From contig NZ_FNAU01000004.1 of the NCBI RefSeq assembly GCF_900102025.1, positions 94,820 through 158,819 on the forward strand: DNA of 64,000 nt, given 5' to 3'. Position 1 is the stretch's first letter, and the number at the start of each line of letters is the position of its first letter. Source of the DNA: Actinobaculum suis (GTDB lineage Bacteria > Actinomycetota > Actinomycetes > Actinomycetales > Actinomycetaceae). The position numbers and the translations under genes were made by a program. The notes beneath the pieces were generated by a model. The model saw only the letters and a list, made by a program, of their open reading frames with translations. It was not told the DNA's origin and ran no database searches. Shown one piece after another: positions 29,201 to 38,407 of this stretch.

Positions 29201-30604
29201 ATGGCCGGATACTCGGAATTATTTAGACGCGCCGATTATGCGTGGTGGGTTTTCGGTGATTCCACGCTCGCGCTGAGCTCCAGCTTGGCGATTGCCAACT
29301 CGATGCTTCTCGTTGACGTCTCCGGCGAGCCCGCGCTCGCCGGGTTGCTCGTGGGAGTTATTAACTCGTGCGGCCTGCTCGCGGCATTTTTGGGCGGTGG
29401 CCTGGCGGATCGGCGGAGCCGGCGCAAAATAATCGGCTGGTGCATGAACTTTGCGGCCGTGGCCGAGCTGGTGCTGGCAGGGGTGCTCATCGGCATGGAG
29501 TTCCTGCACCTTGGCGCTAACGAAGGGCCGGCCCCGGTAGGGGCGCTCGTGGCCTTCGTAGTGCTACTGCTGTGCACCACCTTCGCGGTTGATTTTTCCA
29601 GCCCGGCGGAAGATGCCGCGCTGAAAAACATCGTGACTCCCGCGGAATTCCCCCGCGCCATGAGCCTGGCAACCGGGCGTTCGAATGTGCTAAGCATCGC
29701 GGGATCGCCGCTGGCCGGGGCGCTCTACGCGTTACATCCGGCCGCTGTGTATTTTGTGCGGTCCGGCGGATTCGCCGGCATGGTGCTAGCACTCCGGAAT
29801 ATCAAACGACATCTGGGGCCGCGCGAAGTGCCACCCGCACGCGAAGATTTGCCCACACCACAAGAGCCATCCGCACACGAAGATTCGGCCGAGTTTGGCC
29901 CCGACGTTGCCGATGATCTGCCACCGGATTCGAAGAATGCGCGGGAATCGGTTCCGGGGCGCGGCACAAATCCGCGCGCGCCCCGGAGCCGGCACGGATT
30001 TGGCGGATTTGTGTTTTTGAGTTCAAACCCGGTGCTCCGCCGAATCGCGATTGCGGCGCCACTGATTAATCTGGCACTCTTCTTGGCCATGCAAACCACG
30101 GTTTTCGCAGGCCGGAGCGGCGGGCAATCCACGCTTACCATCGGCATAATTTATGCAGGTTTTGCCATTGGGGGATTAGCAGGCAGTTTCGTAGCGCCCA
30201 AGATTACGGATACGTTCCCGATAGGCCGGGTGGTGCTCTGGGGTTTGAACGGCATGGCCCTGGCGCTCTTGGCATTTTCCTTTGCGGTTGGTAATCCGTG
30301 GGCAATGTTCGCCTTGGGCGCGGTAGCGATGCTCCCTTCCGCCGCGGTGAATGGCGGGCTTTTCGGGTACGTTTTTGCGGTTACCCCGGAATCCTTGCAG
30401 GGCCGGGTACAGGCCGCTTTCCTAGTGATAGCTGGCCTGGGCAACGTGCTCGCAGCCCCGCTCGCGGGCGGGATCGTGGCCGTAGGATCTGCGTGGTTGC
30501 TCAGCGTGGCGGTGCTCCTTACCTCGTTTGCCGCCATAGCCCTCCTCGCTTCCTCCCCGGATTTGCGCGGCCTGGCACGCCTAGAAGACGTATACGAAAG
30601 CTGA
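29201..30604 (+). CDS. MFS transporter
   Basis: 467-residue major facilitator with about 12 helices. The A-motif-like loop GGGLADRRSRRKIIGW after helix 2 supports the family. A hydrophilic, Pro/Glu/Asp-rich loop of about 70 residues sits between helices 6 and 7 (near residues 205-275), longer than usual. The closest type by look is the MFS_3 (enterobactin exporter-like/tetracycline) group; the substrate is unknown. The start at ATG 29201 has GGAG nine bases upstream; a GTG eight codons earlier is possible. It interrupts the usual eno-ftsB order. Confidence 0.88.
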   Translation: MAGYSELFRRADYAWWVFGDSTLALSSSLAIANSMLLVDVSGEPALAGLLVGVINSCGLLAAFLGGGLADRRSRRKIIGWCMNFAAVAELVLAGVLIGMEFLHLGANEGPAPVGALVAFVVLLLCTTFAVDFSSPAEDAALKNIVTPAEFPRAMSLATGRSNVLSIAGSPLAGALYALHPAAVYFVRSGGFAGMVLALRNIKRHLGPREVPPAREDLPTPQEPSAHEDSAEFGPDVADDLPPDSKNARESVPGRGTNPRAPRSRHGFGGFVFLSSNPVLRRIAIAAPLINLALFLAMQTTVFAGRSGGQSTLTIGIIYAGFAIGGLAGSFVAPKITDTFPIGRVVLWGLNGMALALLAFSFAVGNPWAMFALGAVAMLPSAAVNGGLFGYVFAVTPESLQGRVQAAFLVIAGLGNVLAAPLAGGIVAVGSAWLLSVAVLLTSFAAIALLASSPDLRGLARLEDVYES

Positions 30605-30642
30605 CCACACACTGAAGCTCGCCGCCCGTCCCCGTGCAGGTC

Positions 30643-30800
30643 TTTTTCGCGTACGGCGCGAGCTGCGTTGATTCTTTTTCGCGCACGGCGCCAGCTGCGT
30701 AGATTCTCTTAGCGCACGGCGCCAGCTGCGCAGAGCCTTGTCACGTATAGCGCTAGCTGCGTAGAACCTTGTCGCGCATAGCGCCAGCCGCGCACTTTCT
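30643..30800. repeat. 31-32-bp tandem array upstream of the ftsB-like gene
   Basis: Five degenerate units built on cgcgcacggcgccagctgcgtaga start near 30643, 30675, 30707, 30738 and 30769. The region contains no gene. It separates the MFS stop from the septum-formation gene and must overlap that gene's promoter or leader. Confidence 0.8.
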
Positions 30801-30861
30801 CACGTGTGGCGCGCGGCGAGCACGGTGGGTAAGTATCGCGGCAGTGCTTAGACTGGAGTGT

Positions 30862-31974
30862 ATGAGTTCACGGCGTCCTCCCATACCCCCAGCGCGGCGC
30901 GGCCGGCCCCGGGGTGAAAGCGGCGACGCCGAAAACCGGCGGAGCTTACGGGGGTTTTTCCGCGGCGGTAACAAGCGGACTGAAAAAACTTCGAATAGTC
31001 GTGAGCAGCGCCCCTTGGCCGCCCCGGTCGCACCTTCGCCTTTGGCAAGTGGCACCCCAAACCGGCTGGGTACTTCCCAAACCGCGCCTTCACCCACGGG
31101 TTCTTCACCGGCCGCTTCCGCACCGCCAGGCGCGGCACCGCAGCGAGCCGGGCAGGGCCGGCGTCGGCGGACTGTGGCACGGCAAGTCCGCAACCGGAAA
31201 GCAGAAGCGCAAGCTACCCTGGGTGGAAGCACCCAAACCGGCAACCGCGCAGAAAGGCGCTCCGAAACGCGCGGCGCACGCCCGGGTAAGGCACGGCGCG
31301 GGCAAAGTACCGCACGCACCGGCCGCGGTAGCCCCAAGAAACCGCAGGGGAAACGCGGGCTTACTTTCGAAAGTGGAAACGGGCCGCGCACAATCTCCCT
31401 CCGCCTGATCGCGGTATTCCTATTCGCCGTCCTAGCCCTGATTATTATTACGCCTACTTTTACGCGATATTTGGGGCAGCAGGAGCAATTACGCCAGGTT
31501 CGGGCTGAATATGAGGATCTGCAGCAGCGTTCTGCCGATTTGGAAGCACAGCTCGCGCAATGGCAAGATGACGATTACGTGCGCCAGCAAGCTCGGCTCC
31601 GGCTCGGCTATGTGGTTCCTGGCGAACGCCTTTACGTCACGCCCGGTTTTTCGGAAGCTACGGCTCAGGAACGGCAGGAAGAAAAGGTGGCGGAAGCCAA
31701 TCGCACCCGGCGTTCCAAGACCCCGTGGTATATCACCTGGTGGGAGTCTACACAGATTGCTGGGTATGCGAGCGACGGCGAGGTAGATAACCCGAATGAC
31801 ACCCCGCTCCTCGAACCCGCCCCGGCCGCGGAAACTTCCGCTCCCGAAGGAGAAGTCGAAGCCGGAGCAAAGAACGGGGCCGAACCTGCCGGAGCGGGCG
31901 AAGCCGGAGCAGAAGGCGAACCCGCACCCGCGGGTGAAGACGCGGCCGCGGAACCTCCCGCCCCGGAAGGATAA
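30862..31974 (+). CDS. FtsB/DivIC-type septum formation initiator with long disordered tails
   Basis: Bitopic cell-division protein of 370 residues. A basic, Arg/Pro/Ala-rich cytoplasmic region (1-170) is followed by one transmembrane helix (about 177-198, LIAVFLFAVLALIIITP) and a coiled coil (about 203-240, QLRQVRAEYEDLQQRSADLEAQ shortened to its heptad core LRQVRAEYEDL). The FtsB/DivIC motif ARLRLGYVVPGE is present, and the tail is long and acidic. Typical FtsB is near 100 residues; actinobacterial forms have long N-terminal extensions as here. GGAG precedes the ATG at 30862. Neighbours eno, DUF501 and ppx support the assignment. Confidence 0.9.
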   Translation: MSSRRPPIPPARRGRPRGESGDAENRRSLRGFFRGGNKRTEKTSNSREQRPLAAPVAPSPLASGTPNRLGTSQTAPSPTGSSPAASAPPGAAPQRAGQGRRRRTVARQVRNRKAEAQATLGGSTQTGNRAERRSETRGARPGKARRGQSTARTGRGSPKKPQGKRGLTFESGNGPRTISLRLIAVFLFAVLALIIITPTFTRYLGQQEQLRQVRAEYEDLQQRSADLEAQLAQWQDDDYVRQQARLRLGYVVPGERLYVTPGFSEATAQERQEEKVAEANRTRRSKTPWYITWWESTQIAGYASDGEVDNPNDTPLLEPAPAAETSAPEGEVEAGAKNGAEPAGAGEAGAEGEPAPAGEDAAAEPPAPEG

Positions 31975-31997
31975 GACAATCAGGCGCCCAAACGCCC

Positions 31998-32115
31998 GGT
32001 ACCGAGTTAGGCGCCAAAGCGATCCGGTACCGAGCTTGGCACTGAAACGACCCGGCGCCGAGTTTGGCGCCAAAACTATCGGCACCGAGTTAGGTACCAA
32101 AACTACCTGCACCGA
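31998..32115. repeat. 27-28-bp tandem repeat between ftsB-like gene and DUF501
   Basis: Units beginning ggtaccgag or ggcaccgag start at 31998, 32026, 32054 and 32081, with a partial at 32109, and contain ttaggcgccaaa-like cores. Noncoding, within the probable operon. Confidence 0.82.
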
Positions 32116-32130
32116 ATAAGGAAAGAGAGA

Positions 32131-32685
32131 ATGCAGTACACGCAAGACGGCGCGGAAATAACTCCGGCCCTGTTGACTTCCATTGCCGCTAATGCGAGCC
32201 CCGTGCGCGCGGGTGACCTGGAGGCGATCGCCACGCAACTGGGAAGGGAGCCGCGCGGCGTCGTCGGTATTGGGGCGCGGTGCGCCTGCGGAAAACCGGC
32301 GGTGACGATCACTTTGCCGCGCCTGGCTGACGGTTCGCCTTTCCCCACCCTGTTCTATTTGAGCTTGCCGTATGTGGTGCGGGAAATGTCGCGCCTGGAA
32401 GCCGATGGCCGGATGGCCGAAATGACCGCCGAACTTACCGAAGATACCGAGCTTGCTACCGCCTACCAGCGCGCCCACGAATCGTATATTGCGCGGCGCG
32501 AGGTTTTGGGGCAGGTTCCCGAAATTTCTAATGTTTCTGCCGGGGGAATGCCCACGCGCGTCAAATGTTTGCACGCGCTCGCGGGCTATGCCCTGGCGGT
32601 TGGGGAGGGAGTGTGCCCGATTGGGGATCGCGCCCTGGAAATGAGCGGGTGGCAGCCCGATGTGTGCCACTGTGAGGAGGACTAG
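32131..32685 (+). CDS. DUF501 domain-containing protein
   Basis: 184-residue protein of the widely conserved actinobacterial DUF501 family; function unknown. Visible features are the Cys pair in GARCACGKPAV, PRLADGSPFPTLFYLSLP, and VKCLHALAGYALAVGEGVCPIGD, the family's most conserved region, with several Cys and His that could bind metal. AAGGAAAG precedes the ATG. The stop is one base from the ppx start, so the two genes are translated together. Confidence 0.92.
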   Translation: MQYTQDGAEITPALLTSIAANASPVRAGDLEAIATQLGREPRGVVGIGARCACGKPAVTITLPRLADGSPFPTLFYLSLPYVVREMSRLEADGRMAEMTAELTEDTELATAYQRAHESYIARREVLGQVPEISNVSAGGMPTRVKCLHALAGYALAVGEGVCPIGDRALEMSGWQPDVCHCEED

Positions 32686-32686
32686 C

Positions 32687-33664
32687 GTGCGGGTGGCGGG
32701 CATAGATTGCGGCACTAATTCGATTCGTCTCCTGATTGCGGAGGTTCCGGGTGCCGGTGGGGAAGCGTTGCACGACGTCGTCCGTACCATGGAAATCGTG
32801 TACCTGGGCCAAGGTGTTGATAAAAACGGGGTGTTTGCGAAGCCGGCATTGGAACGCACTTTGGCGGCCGTGGCAGACTATGCCCGGCAATGCGAAAAGC
32901 ACGAGGTGGAATCGATTCGGTTTGCGGCAACTTCGGCTACCAGGGACGCGGCAAACCGCGATATTTTCTTGGACGGAGTGGAAAACCTACTCGGGGTACG
33001 CCCGCAGGTGCTTACCGGCGAACAAGAAGCCGAAACCTCTTTTAGCGGGGCGCTTTCCGCCCTGGAAACCACTGGGTCTTCCCCGATTTTGGCGATTGAT
33101 CTAGGGGGTGGTTCCACGGAATTAGTGCTGGGCACCCGCGCCGGGAAAGTGCTGGCCGAATACTCCATGAACGTGGGTTCGGTGCGTATGCGCGAACGGC
33201 ATTTGCATGAGGATCCTCCCACCCCCGCACAAGTTGCCGCCGCGCGGGCAGACGTGGAACGCGCTCTAGACGAAGCCGAAAAACATGTGGACCTGGGCGC
33301 AGCAGCCGAAGTAATCGGCCTGGCCGGCACGGTTACCTCGGTGGCAGCCAAATGGTTGGACTTGGAAACCTATGATTCGGAAAAGATCCACGGTTTGCGG
33401 ATGCCGATAAGCGCCGTGCGGGACGTATGCGAATGGTATATTTATTCGCCCCGCGCCGAGCGGGAAGCTCTCGGTTTTATGGCGCCCGGGCGGGTGCCGA
33501 TGATTCCGTCTGGTGCGCTGGTCTGGCAAACCGTGGTGAACCGGATTGCCCAGCGCGTAGCCGCACAGGGCCGCGAACTAGCCGCGGTGCGTATCTCCGA
33601 ACACGATATTTTAGACGGCCTGGCCTTGTGGGCGGCACGCGAACCCCAAGCCCCGCGCTGCTAG
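32687..33664 (+). CDS. ppx: Ppx/GppA family phosphatase
   Basis: 325-residue member of the ASKHA-fold exopolyphosphatase/pppGpp phosphohydrolase family. ATP-grasp-like phosphate loops are seen in GIDCGTNSIRLLI at the N-terminus and IDLGGGSTELV near residue 140; ATSATRDAANR and GLAGTVTSVAA are further family motifs. This is the short actinobacterial form without the C-terminal HD-like domain. The start is GTG at 32687 with GAGGAGG directly upstream. In mycobacteria one such paralogue hydrolyses polyphosphate. It is followed by a strong hairpin terminator. Confidence 0.93.
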   Translation: MRVAGIDCGTNSIRLLIAEVPGAGGEALHDVVRTMEIVYLGQGVDKNGVFAKPALERTLAAVADYARQCEKHEVESIRFAATSATRDAANRDIFLDGVENLLGVRPQVLTGEQEAETSFSGALSALETTGSSPILAIDLGGGSTELVLGTRAGKVLAEYSMNVGSVRMRERHLHEDPPTPAQVAAARADVERALDEAEKHVDLGAAAEVIGLAGTVTSVAAKWLDLETYDSEKIHGLRMPISAVRDVCEWYIYSPRAEREALGFMAPGRVPMIPSGALVWQTVVNRIAQRVAAQGRELAAVRISEHDILDGLALWAAREPQAPRC

Positions 33665-33690
33665 GTGTGCCGTGGCTACGGCACAGAATA

Positions 33691-33735
33691 TGCCGGTGGC
33701 CCGGAATGCTTCCTGGAAGCTCCGGGCCACCGGCA
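33691..33735 (+). terminator. Terminator hairpin after ppx
   Basis: tgccggtggcccgga (33691-33705) and tccgggccaccggca (33721-33735) are perfect complements of 15 bp; the loop itself contains gcttcc/ggaagc. It is followed by ctttgc rather than a long U-tract. Confidence 0.85.
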
Positions 33736-34192
33736 CTTTGCTAGCAAACCTTGCCAGCAATAACTAGATTGTGTCTATTTGTATCGGATTATTTTGTAAC
33801 GCTACAGGAAGAAGGGAACAAAGCCGGTAACGCTACCGAGGCTTTCATCCGAGCCGCCTGCCAAGCAATCCGGATTATCTGCCTCGCGTATGTACGATTC
33901 TCCACGCACCTTCTTGGAAGGGCGTTGAAACTTCCTGGACTTTTCTTGGGATTCGAAAAATCCGGAAACTCGCCATTTCCCTCTGCGCAGCCGGCTACTC
34001 GGAGTGACCACGGCTTGAAACCCGCAGCCGGCTACCCGGCGTGATTCGCAGCTTGCGGCCCGCGGCTGGGAACCCGTGGCTTGGATCCCGCAACTTGGAA
34101 TCAGGCTTGTAGCTCGCGGCTTTGTGGGCCGCGGCTTGTGGCCGCGGGCCAAGCCACGTTCCGCGTGGTATCGGGGCAGCGCGCCGCCGGTC
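33736..34192. other. Gene-free interval between ppx and nhaA 3' ends
   Basis: About 460 bp between convergent genes. No credible gene. The right half (about 34010-34150) is made of imperfect repeats built on cccgcggcttg / ggcttgtggcc. I see no further feature. Confidence 0.5.
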
Positions 34193-35533
34193 CTAGCCGC
34201 GTTCCTGCGGGTGTACTTCGTGAGTATCGTCCACAATTCCCGGATCCGGATCTGCCAGGTGCAACATATCGTGCTTGCGCCGGTAGTTGACCCGGAGCCG
34301 CGTGAGAATCGCGCCGATAATCGCGGAAATGAGGCTGCCCATAAGCACGCCTACGCGAGCATGCGCTTCGTGCGGGTCTGTGGCTGGGAAGGAAAGCGTG
34401 GCAATAAGGAGCGATACCGTGAACCCGATACCAGCGATCACTGAAATCGGGATGATATCCCCAAAGTGCAGGTCTTTATCGAGCTGGAGGCGGAAGAGTT
34501 TTACGAACAGCCAGGTGCCACCCGCAATCCCAATGAACTTGCCGAGCGGCAGGCCGAGGTAAATACCAATGGCTACCGGGTCGGTTACTAGAGCGCCCAG
34601 ACCGCCCGAATCAACCACGCTCACGCCGGCCGCGAAGAAGGCGAAGACCGGTACGGCCACCCCGGAGGACCAAAAGTCCATTTTTTCGATGAAGCGGTGG
34701 GTGAGCGGCGTCGTCTCCCCCTTCTTCAAACTCGTGGGCACCAGCAAACCGAGCGCCACTGCCGCGATCGTGGCATGCACTCCGGATTGGAAAGTGCAAT
34801 ACCAGGCGAGGATGCCCAGGGGCCACAAATTCCACCAGCGGTTCCAACGTTTGGCGCAAAGGAAGCCGAAGGCGAGCACGGCAAGCACCGCGCCGCCGAG
34901 CCACAAGAAATTGATGCCGGAAGAGAAGAAGACGGCGATAACGATAATTCCGCCCAGGTCGTCTGCAACCGCGAGGGTCATGAGGAAGATCTTCGCGGCG
35001 GAAGGCATCCCCGTGCCACACAGGGAAAGAATGCCGAGCGCAAAGGCAATATCGGTGGCCACCGGAATTGCCCAACCTTGATAGATATGGGCGCCCGAAA
35101 TGGCTTGTACCGCGCAGTAGACCAGAATCGGACCGGCCATACCGGTGATTGCGGCCAGCACCGGCAAACTCGCTTTGCGTAGCGAGTTTAGAGAACCGAT
35201 AGTGAACTCTTCTTTAAGTTCGATGCCCACGGTGAAGAAGAAAATGGCGAGCACGGCGTCTGCCGCCCAGGTGGCGAGGCTGAGGTGAAGACCGAGTGCT
35301 TCCGGTCCTACCTCGGTGTTTGCGAGCGCAAAATAAGCTCCGCGCCACGGTGAGTTAGCCCAAATTAGTGCGATGAGTGCGGCAATTACCAATACCAGGC
35401 CAGCAAATGCATCATTTTCGAGAGCCTGCCGGTACCGCTTAAAAGGGTTGCGGGAGAGATGCGTGGGCTTAGTACCCGACGCGGGGGCCGCAACCGCGGC
35501 AGCGTTTTCTGACGCGTCACGATGTGAACTCAT
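34193..35533 (-). CDS. nhaA: Na+/H+ antiporter NhaA
   Basis: 446-residue 12-helix antiporter exporting Na+ or Li+ in exchange for H+. The paired Asp of the ion-binding site is in LAVADDLGGIIVIAVFF. Other family blocks are FFTVGIELKEEF near helix 2, PVATDIAFALGILSL and GFTVSLLIATLSF. The hydrophilic N- and C-terminal tails are actinobacterial extensions. AGGGGAA precedes the ATG. It is a single gene; a 60-bp tandem repeat lies about 170 bases upstream of its start. Confidence 0.95.
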   Translation of the reverse strand: MSSHRDASENAAAVAAPASGTKPTHLSRNPFKRYRQALENDAFAGLVLVIAALIALIWANSPWRGAYFALANTEVGPEALGLHLSLATWAADAVLAIFFFTVGIELKEEFTIGSLNSLRKASLPVLAAITGMAGPILVYCAVQAISGAHIYQGWAIPVATDIAFALGILSLCGTGMPSAAKIFLMTLAVADDLGGIIVIAVFFSSGINFLWLGGAVLAVLAFGFLCAKRWNRWWNLWPLGILAWYCTFQSGVHATIAAVALGLLVPTSLKKGETTPLTHRFIEKMDFWSSGVAVPVFAFFAAGVSVVDSGGLGALVTDPVAIGIYLGLPLGKFIGIAGGTWLFVKLFRLQLDKDLHFGDIIPISVIAGIGFTVSLLIATLSFPATDPHEAHARVGVLMGSLISAIIGAILTRLRVNYRRKHDMLHLADPDPGIVDDTHEVHPQERG

Positions 35534-35639
35534 AATTCCCCTATTCGTGCGGCAAAGAGCCGCATAATCGTGCGATAAATCTGCATCCAGCCTAGCCGGA
35601 AGAAAACATTCGTGCTGCGGACAAACATCATGAGAAACA

Positions 35640-35830
35640 CAGATAAGCGGTGAAGCATTTCGCTGCGCGCGGTGTGGCGCGGATGCGGCGGGGTGCGGCG
35701 GGACATGCGGCTTGGTGTGGTGCGGCGCGGCGTACGACGCTGTGTGGCGCGGGCGCGGCGGGACATGCGGCTTGGTGTGGTGCGGCGCGGCGTACGACGC
35801 TGTGTAGCGTGGGCGTGGCGCGCGGCATAT
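35640..35830. repeat. 60-bp GC-rich tandem repeat upstream of nhaA
   Basis: 35701-35760 and 35761-35820 are the same 60-mer (beginning ggacatgcggcttggtgtgg) with three differences; a partial, diverged copy precedes them (about 35660-35700). Reading through gives no credible protein. Confidence 0.9.
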
Positions 35831-35914
35831 AGAATAAATGCGTGCTGAAAATCAAAGACACCCGCTCGGTATTCCTCGCGGTGAGTGGCGATTTGCGCAT
35901 ACAATGAGGTCTGC

Positions 35915-35991
35915 GCCCCCGTAGCCCAATCGGCAGAGGCACCCGACTTAAAATCGGCTCAGTGTGGGTTCGAGTCCCACCGGGGGTACCA
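35915..35991 (+). tRNA. tRNA with UAA anticodon (Leu), short variable loop
   Basis: Acceptor gcccccg (35915-35921) pairs with cgggggt; CCA is encoded (35989-35991). The anticodon stem is ccga/tcgg around the loop cttaaaa with anticodon TAA, which reads the Leu codon UUA. The T stem is gtggg/cccac. Between anticodon and T stems there are only about five bases, so the long class II variable arm expected for tRNA-Leu is missing. A TACAAT -10 element lies at 35900-35905. Confidence 0.85.
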
Positions 35992-36123
35992 CGAGGAAGC
36001 AAAACTGTGGGGCCAGGAAATCTCCCGGCCCCACAGCTGTTATTTGTAATATTCGCCGCAGCCTGTGCGGCTTGCCAGCAGCCCTATGCTGGCAGTCAGC
36101 AACTCTGGTTTCTTACCGGCAAT

Positions 36124-37041
36124 CTACACATCAGATTTGCGGTATTTGGCAAAACCGATCGCGCAGGCGCCGATGGTCCAGGCGAGGAACACCAGGAAGC
36201 CCGCCCACTGCGGTAGATACTGGTCGGTTGCATCCATGACGATGTGCCGGGTCTCCTCCGGAGTGAGCGCCGCCGGGAAAGCGGCGTGTGGCATGAACTG
36301 CACCAGCTGTTCTTGCACAAATTTGACCGGAATGAGCCGCACCAAATCACCCAGCAACATTACGGCAACCGTCAGTACGATCGCCCCGGCTGAAGAACGT
36401 AAGGCATAACCCACGCCCATGGCCAGCAACGAACTACAAGCCAGTACCGGCGCATACAGCAAATACACGGAAAGCATGGGGCCGGAGGTGCTAAAGCCTA
36501 CGCCAAACAAGGCCAAGCAAAGCAGCGTAGCCAGCAGTACCACGATTCCGACGACCAGTGCATAAAGCCAAATCGCTAAACCGCGGCCCAAAAACTCACG
36601 AATCCGCGAAGCGTCCGCCAGTGCCGTGATACGCATCGTGCCCACCGAATATTCATTCGTCACGCTCAAAGCCCCGAAAGCCAGGAAGAAGAGCATCGCT
36701 AGGCCCATCATGCCCACGAGGGCAACGTAACTAGTGGTGATCTGCAGTTTCGAAGGGGAAAGTATCGCCCCCATCTCGTCGAGCGTCGCAAAGCTAAAGG
36801 TAATAATGGCTGCGAACAGTACAGTTACGACGACGCCGCACACCGTGACCCAGCGAATCGAACCGGTATGTGTGATCTTGTACCAGGAAGAAAGGAAACT
36901 TCGCCAGAAAGTAACCCGATAGGCCGGATCGGCGAACCGGGAAAGCCGGTGCGATGCGGGCGCCGGTTGTGATGCGGGCGCCGGTTGCGAAGCTGAAGAA
37001 CTGAATGGTTGCGGCGCAGCTGCCGCGGAAGGCGTATTCAT
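36124..37041 (-). CDS. ABC-2 type transporter permease
   Basis: 305-residue membrane subunit. A disordered N-terminal tail has a duplicated QPAPASQPAPAS. Six helices follow, beginning near residue 60 (WVTVCGVVVTVLFAAI), with the ABC-2 permease pattern of paired helices and NEYSVGTMRITALAD in the cytoplasmic loop contacting the ATPase. It starts in a four-base ATGA overlap with the ATPase gene. The exported substrate is unknown. BcrB/antibiotic-type exporters look similar. Confidence 0.87.
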   Translation of the reverse strand: MNTPSAAAAPQPFSSSASQPAPASQPAPASHRLSRFADPAYRVTFWRSFLSSWYKITHTGSIRWVTVCGVVVTVLFAAIITFSFATLDEMGAILSPSKLQITTSYVALVGMMGLAMLFFLAFGALSVTNEYSVGTMRITALADASRIREFLGRGLAIWLYALVVGIVVLLATLLCLALFGVGFSTSGPMLSVYLLYAPVLACSSLLAMGVGYALRSSAGAIVLTVAVMLLGDLVRLIPVKFVQEQLVQFMPHAAFPAALTPEETRHIVMDATDQYLPQWAGFLVFLAWTIGACAIGFAKYRKSDV

Positions 37042-38084
37042 CGGATACCTCCGGTGCCGGGGAACGAATCTGGATGCGGATAATTAGGGCCGGCCGGGCC
37101 GCCTTGTGCGGCCGGGTCGGCCGGTGTTGCCGGGCCCGGTTGCCACGGACCGTACGCGCCGGGCTTCACGCCGGCCTGGTAATCTACGGCCTCGCCCGTG
37201 ATCTCCATGAAGATGTCCTCCAAGGAACGATGCGTGGTGTTTAGCTCGTGCACTTCCACCCCGGCCGAACCAAGAATATGGCCCAATTGTTGGGCATTCC
37301 CACCTCGAACTGCCACGCGGCCCGCACCAGAAACATCGCTCGCCACGCGTTCGTAACTGATATCGGCGTCGTGCAAGGTTTTCTCAATCGCGGAAAGTAC
37401 TGGCCCGCCAATAAACACAATGGTGTTGGCAGCGCTTTCCGTGAAGCTTTCGATAGAACCGGAAGCGATGAGGCGGCCGCGCCCGATAATAATAAGGTCG
37501 TCTGCGGTGAGAGCCATTTCGCTCATGAGGTGCGAGGAAACCAGAATTGTGCGGCCTTCACTCGCGAGTTGTTTCATCAGCTGGCGCACCCAGCGCACAC
37601 CCTCCGGATCTAGCCCGTTAACCGGTTCGTCAAAAAGTAATACTTCCGGATCTCCCAGGAGCGCCGCCGCGATTCCCACGCGTTGGCCCATACCCAAAGA
37701 AAAACCGCGCAGCTTTCGCTTGGCCACCGCCGTAAGGCCGGTTAGTGCGAGCACTTCATCCACACGAGCCGCAGGAATACCGTGCGTGATGGCGATCGAA
37801 CGCAGATGCTGCTGCGCGGTTCTTCCCGGATGGAAAGCCCGTCCGTCCAACAAAGCACCCACGGTGGTGAGCGGGGAAGTAAGTTGCCAATAGGGCACAC
37901 CCCCGATGGTGGCACGGCCCGAAGTAGGCCGATCCAGGCCTAAGATACAACGCATTGTGGTGGACTTGCCGGATCCGTTCGGCCCTAAAAAGCCCGTTAC
38001 CCGGCCGGGTGTAAGAGTGAAACTGAGATTATCCACCGCGAGCGTTGGGCCATAACGTTTCGTCAGCGATTCAACCTGAATCAT
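37038..38084 (-). CDS. ABC transporter ATP-binding protein (BcrA/DrrA type)
   Basis: 348-residue ATPase with Walker A GPNGSGKST, GLDRPTSG, signature FSLGMGQR, Walker B VLLFDEPVNGLDPEG and VSSHLMSEM. The FSLGMGQR signature is typical of BcrA/DrrA-like exporters for antibiotics and lipids. A Pro/Gly-rich C-terminal tail of about 35 residues is unusual. The start is ATG 38084, with GAAAGGAG upstream; 22 further in-frame codons to 38150 look non-coding. It pairs with the downstream permease by ATGA overlap. Confidence 0.91.
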   Translation of the reverse strand: MIQVESLTKRYGPTLAVDNLSFTLTPGRVTGFLGPNGSGKSTTMRCILGLDRPTSGRATIGGVPYWQLTSPLTTVGALLDGRAFHPGRTAQQHLRSIAITHGIPAARVDEVLALTGLTAVAKRKLRGFSLGMGQRVGIAAALLGDPEVLLFDEPVNGLDPEGVRWVRQLMKQLASEGRTILVSSHLMSEMALTADDLIIIGRGRLIASGSIESFTESAANTIVFIGGPVLSAIEKTLHDADISYERVASDVSGAGRVAVRGGNAQQLGHILGSAGVEVHELNTTHRSLEDIFMEITGEAVDYQAGVKPGAYGPWQPGPATPADPAAQGGPAGPNYPHPDSFPGTGGIR

Positions 38085-38204
38085 CGCGCTCCTTTCTTGG
38101 CGCAGTGTGTGGTAAAGTACGATGCCGCACCTCACGCTCATAGAGTACATAATTACGGGTGACCGAAAAAGTGCGATTCAGCATTCGGTGCTATTCGGCG
38201 TTTC

Positions 38205-38336
38205 ATGGGTGTTTCTGGATATGGTGGTCACCCTGAACATCGTCATGCATCTCATCATGCGTCTCACAGTGAAATCCCAGACTTCCTCGTGAAAATGTGT
38301 GGGTGTAAATACCGGGGCTGGTGTGCCCGGGGGTGA
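38205..38336 (+). CDS. Possible 43-residue His/Cys-rich small protein
   Basis: Short open frame upstream of the Bax1-I family gene. The product has a His-rich N-terminal half (HRHASHHASH) and a C-terminal block FLVKMCGCKYRGWCARG with three Cys. The clustered His and Cys residues look selected and could bind metal, but I know no family. There is no clear RBS before the ATG, so it would need leaderless or weak initiation. The His run comes partly from a short DNA repeat (catgcatctcat/catgcgtctca). It may equally be chance. Confidence 0.3.
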   Translation: MGVSGYGGHPEHRHASHHASHSEIPDFLVKMCGCKYRGWCARG

Positions 38337-38407
38337 CAATCCCGCGGTGACCTGGCCGAGCTGAGGTAGTAGTCCTCATCCCGGGAGGTATCGATCAAGG
38401 AGTTCGA

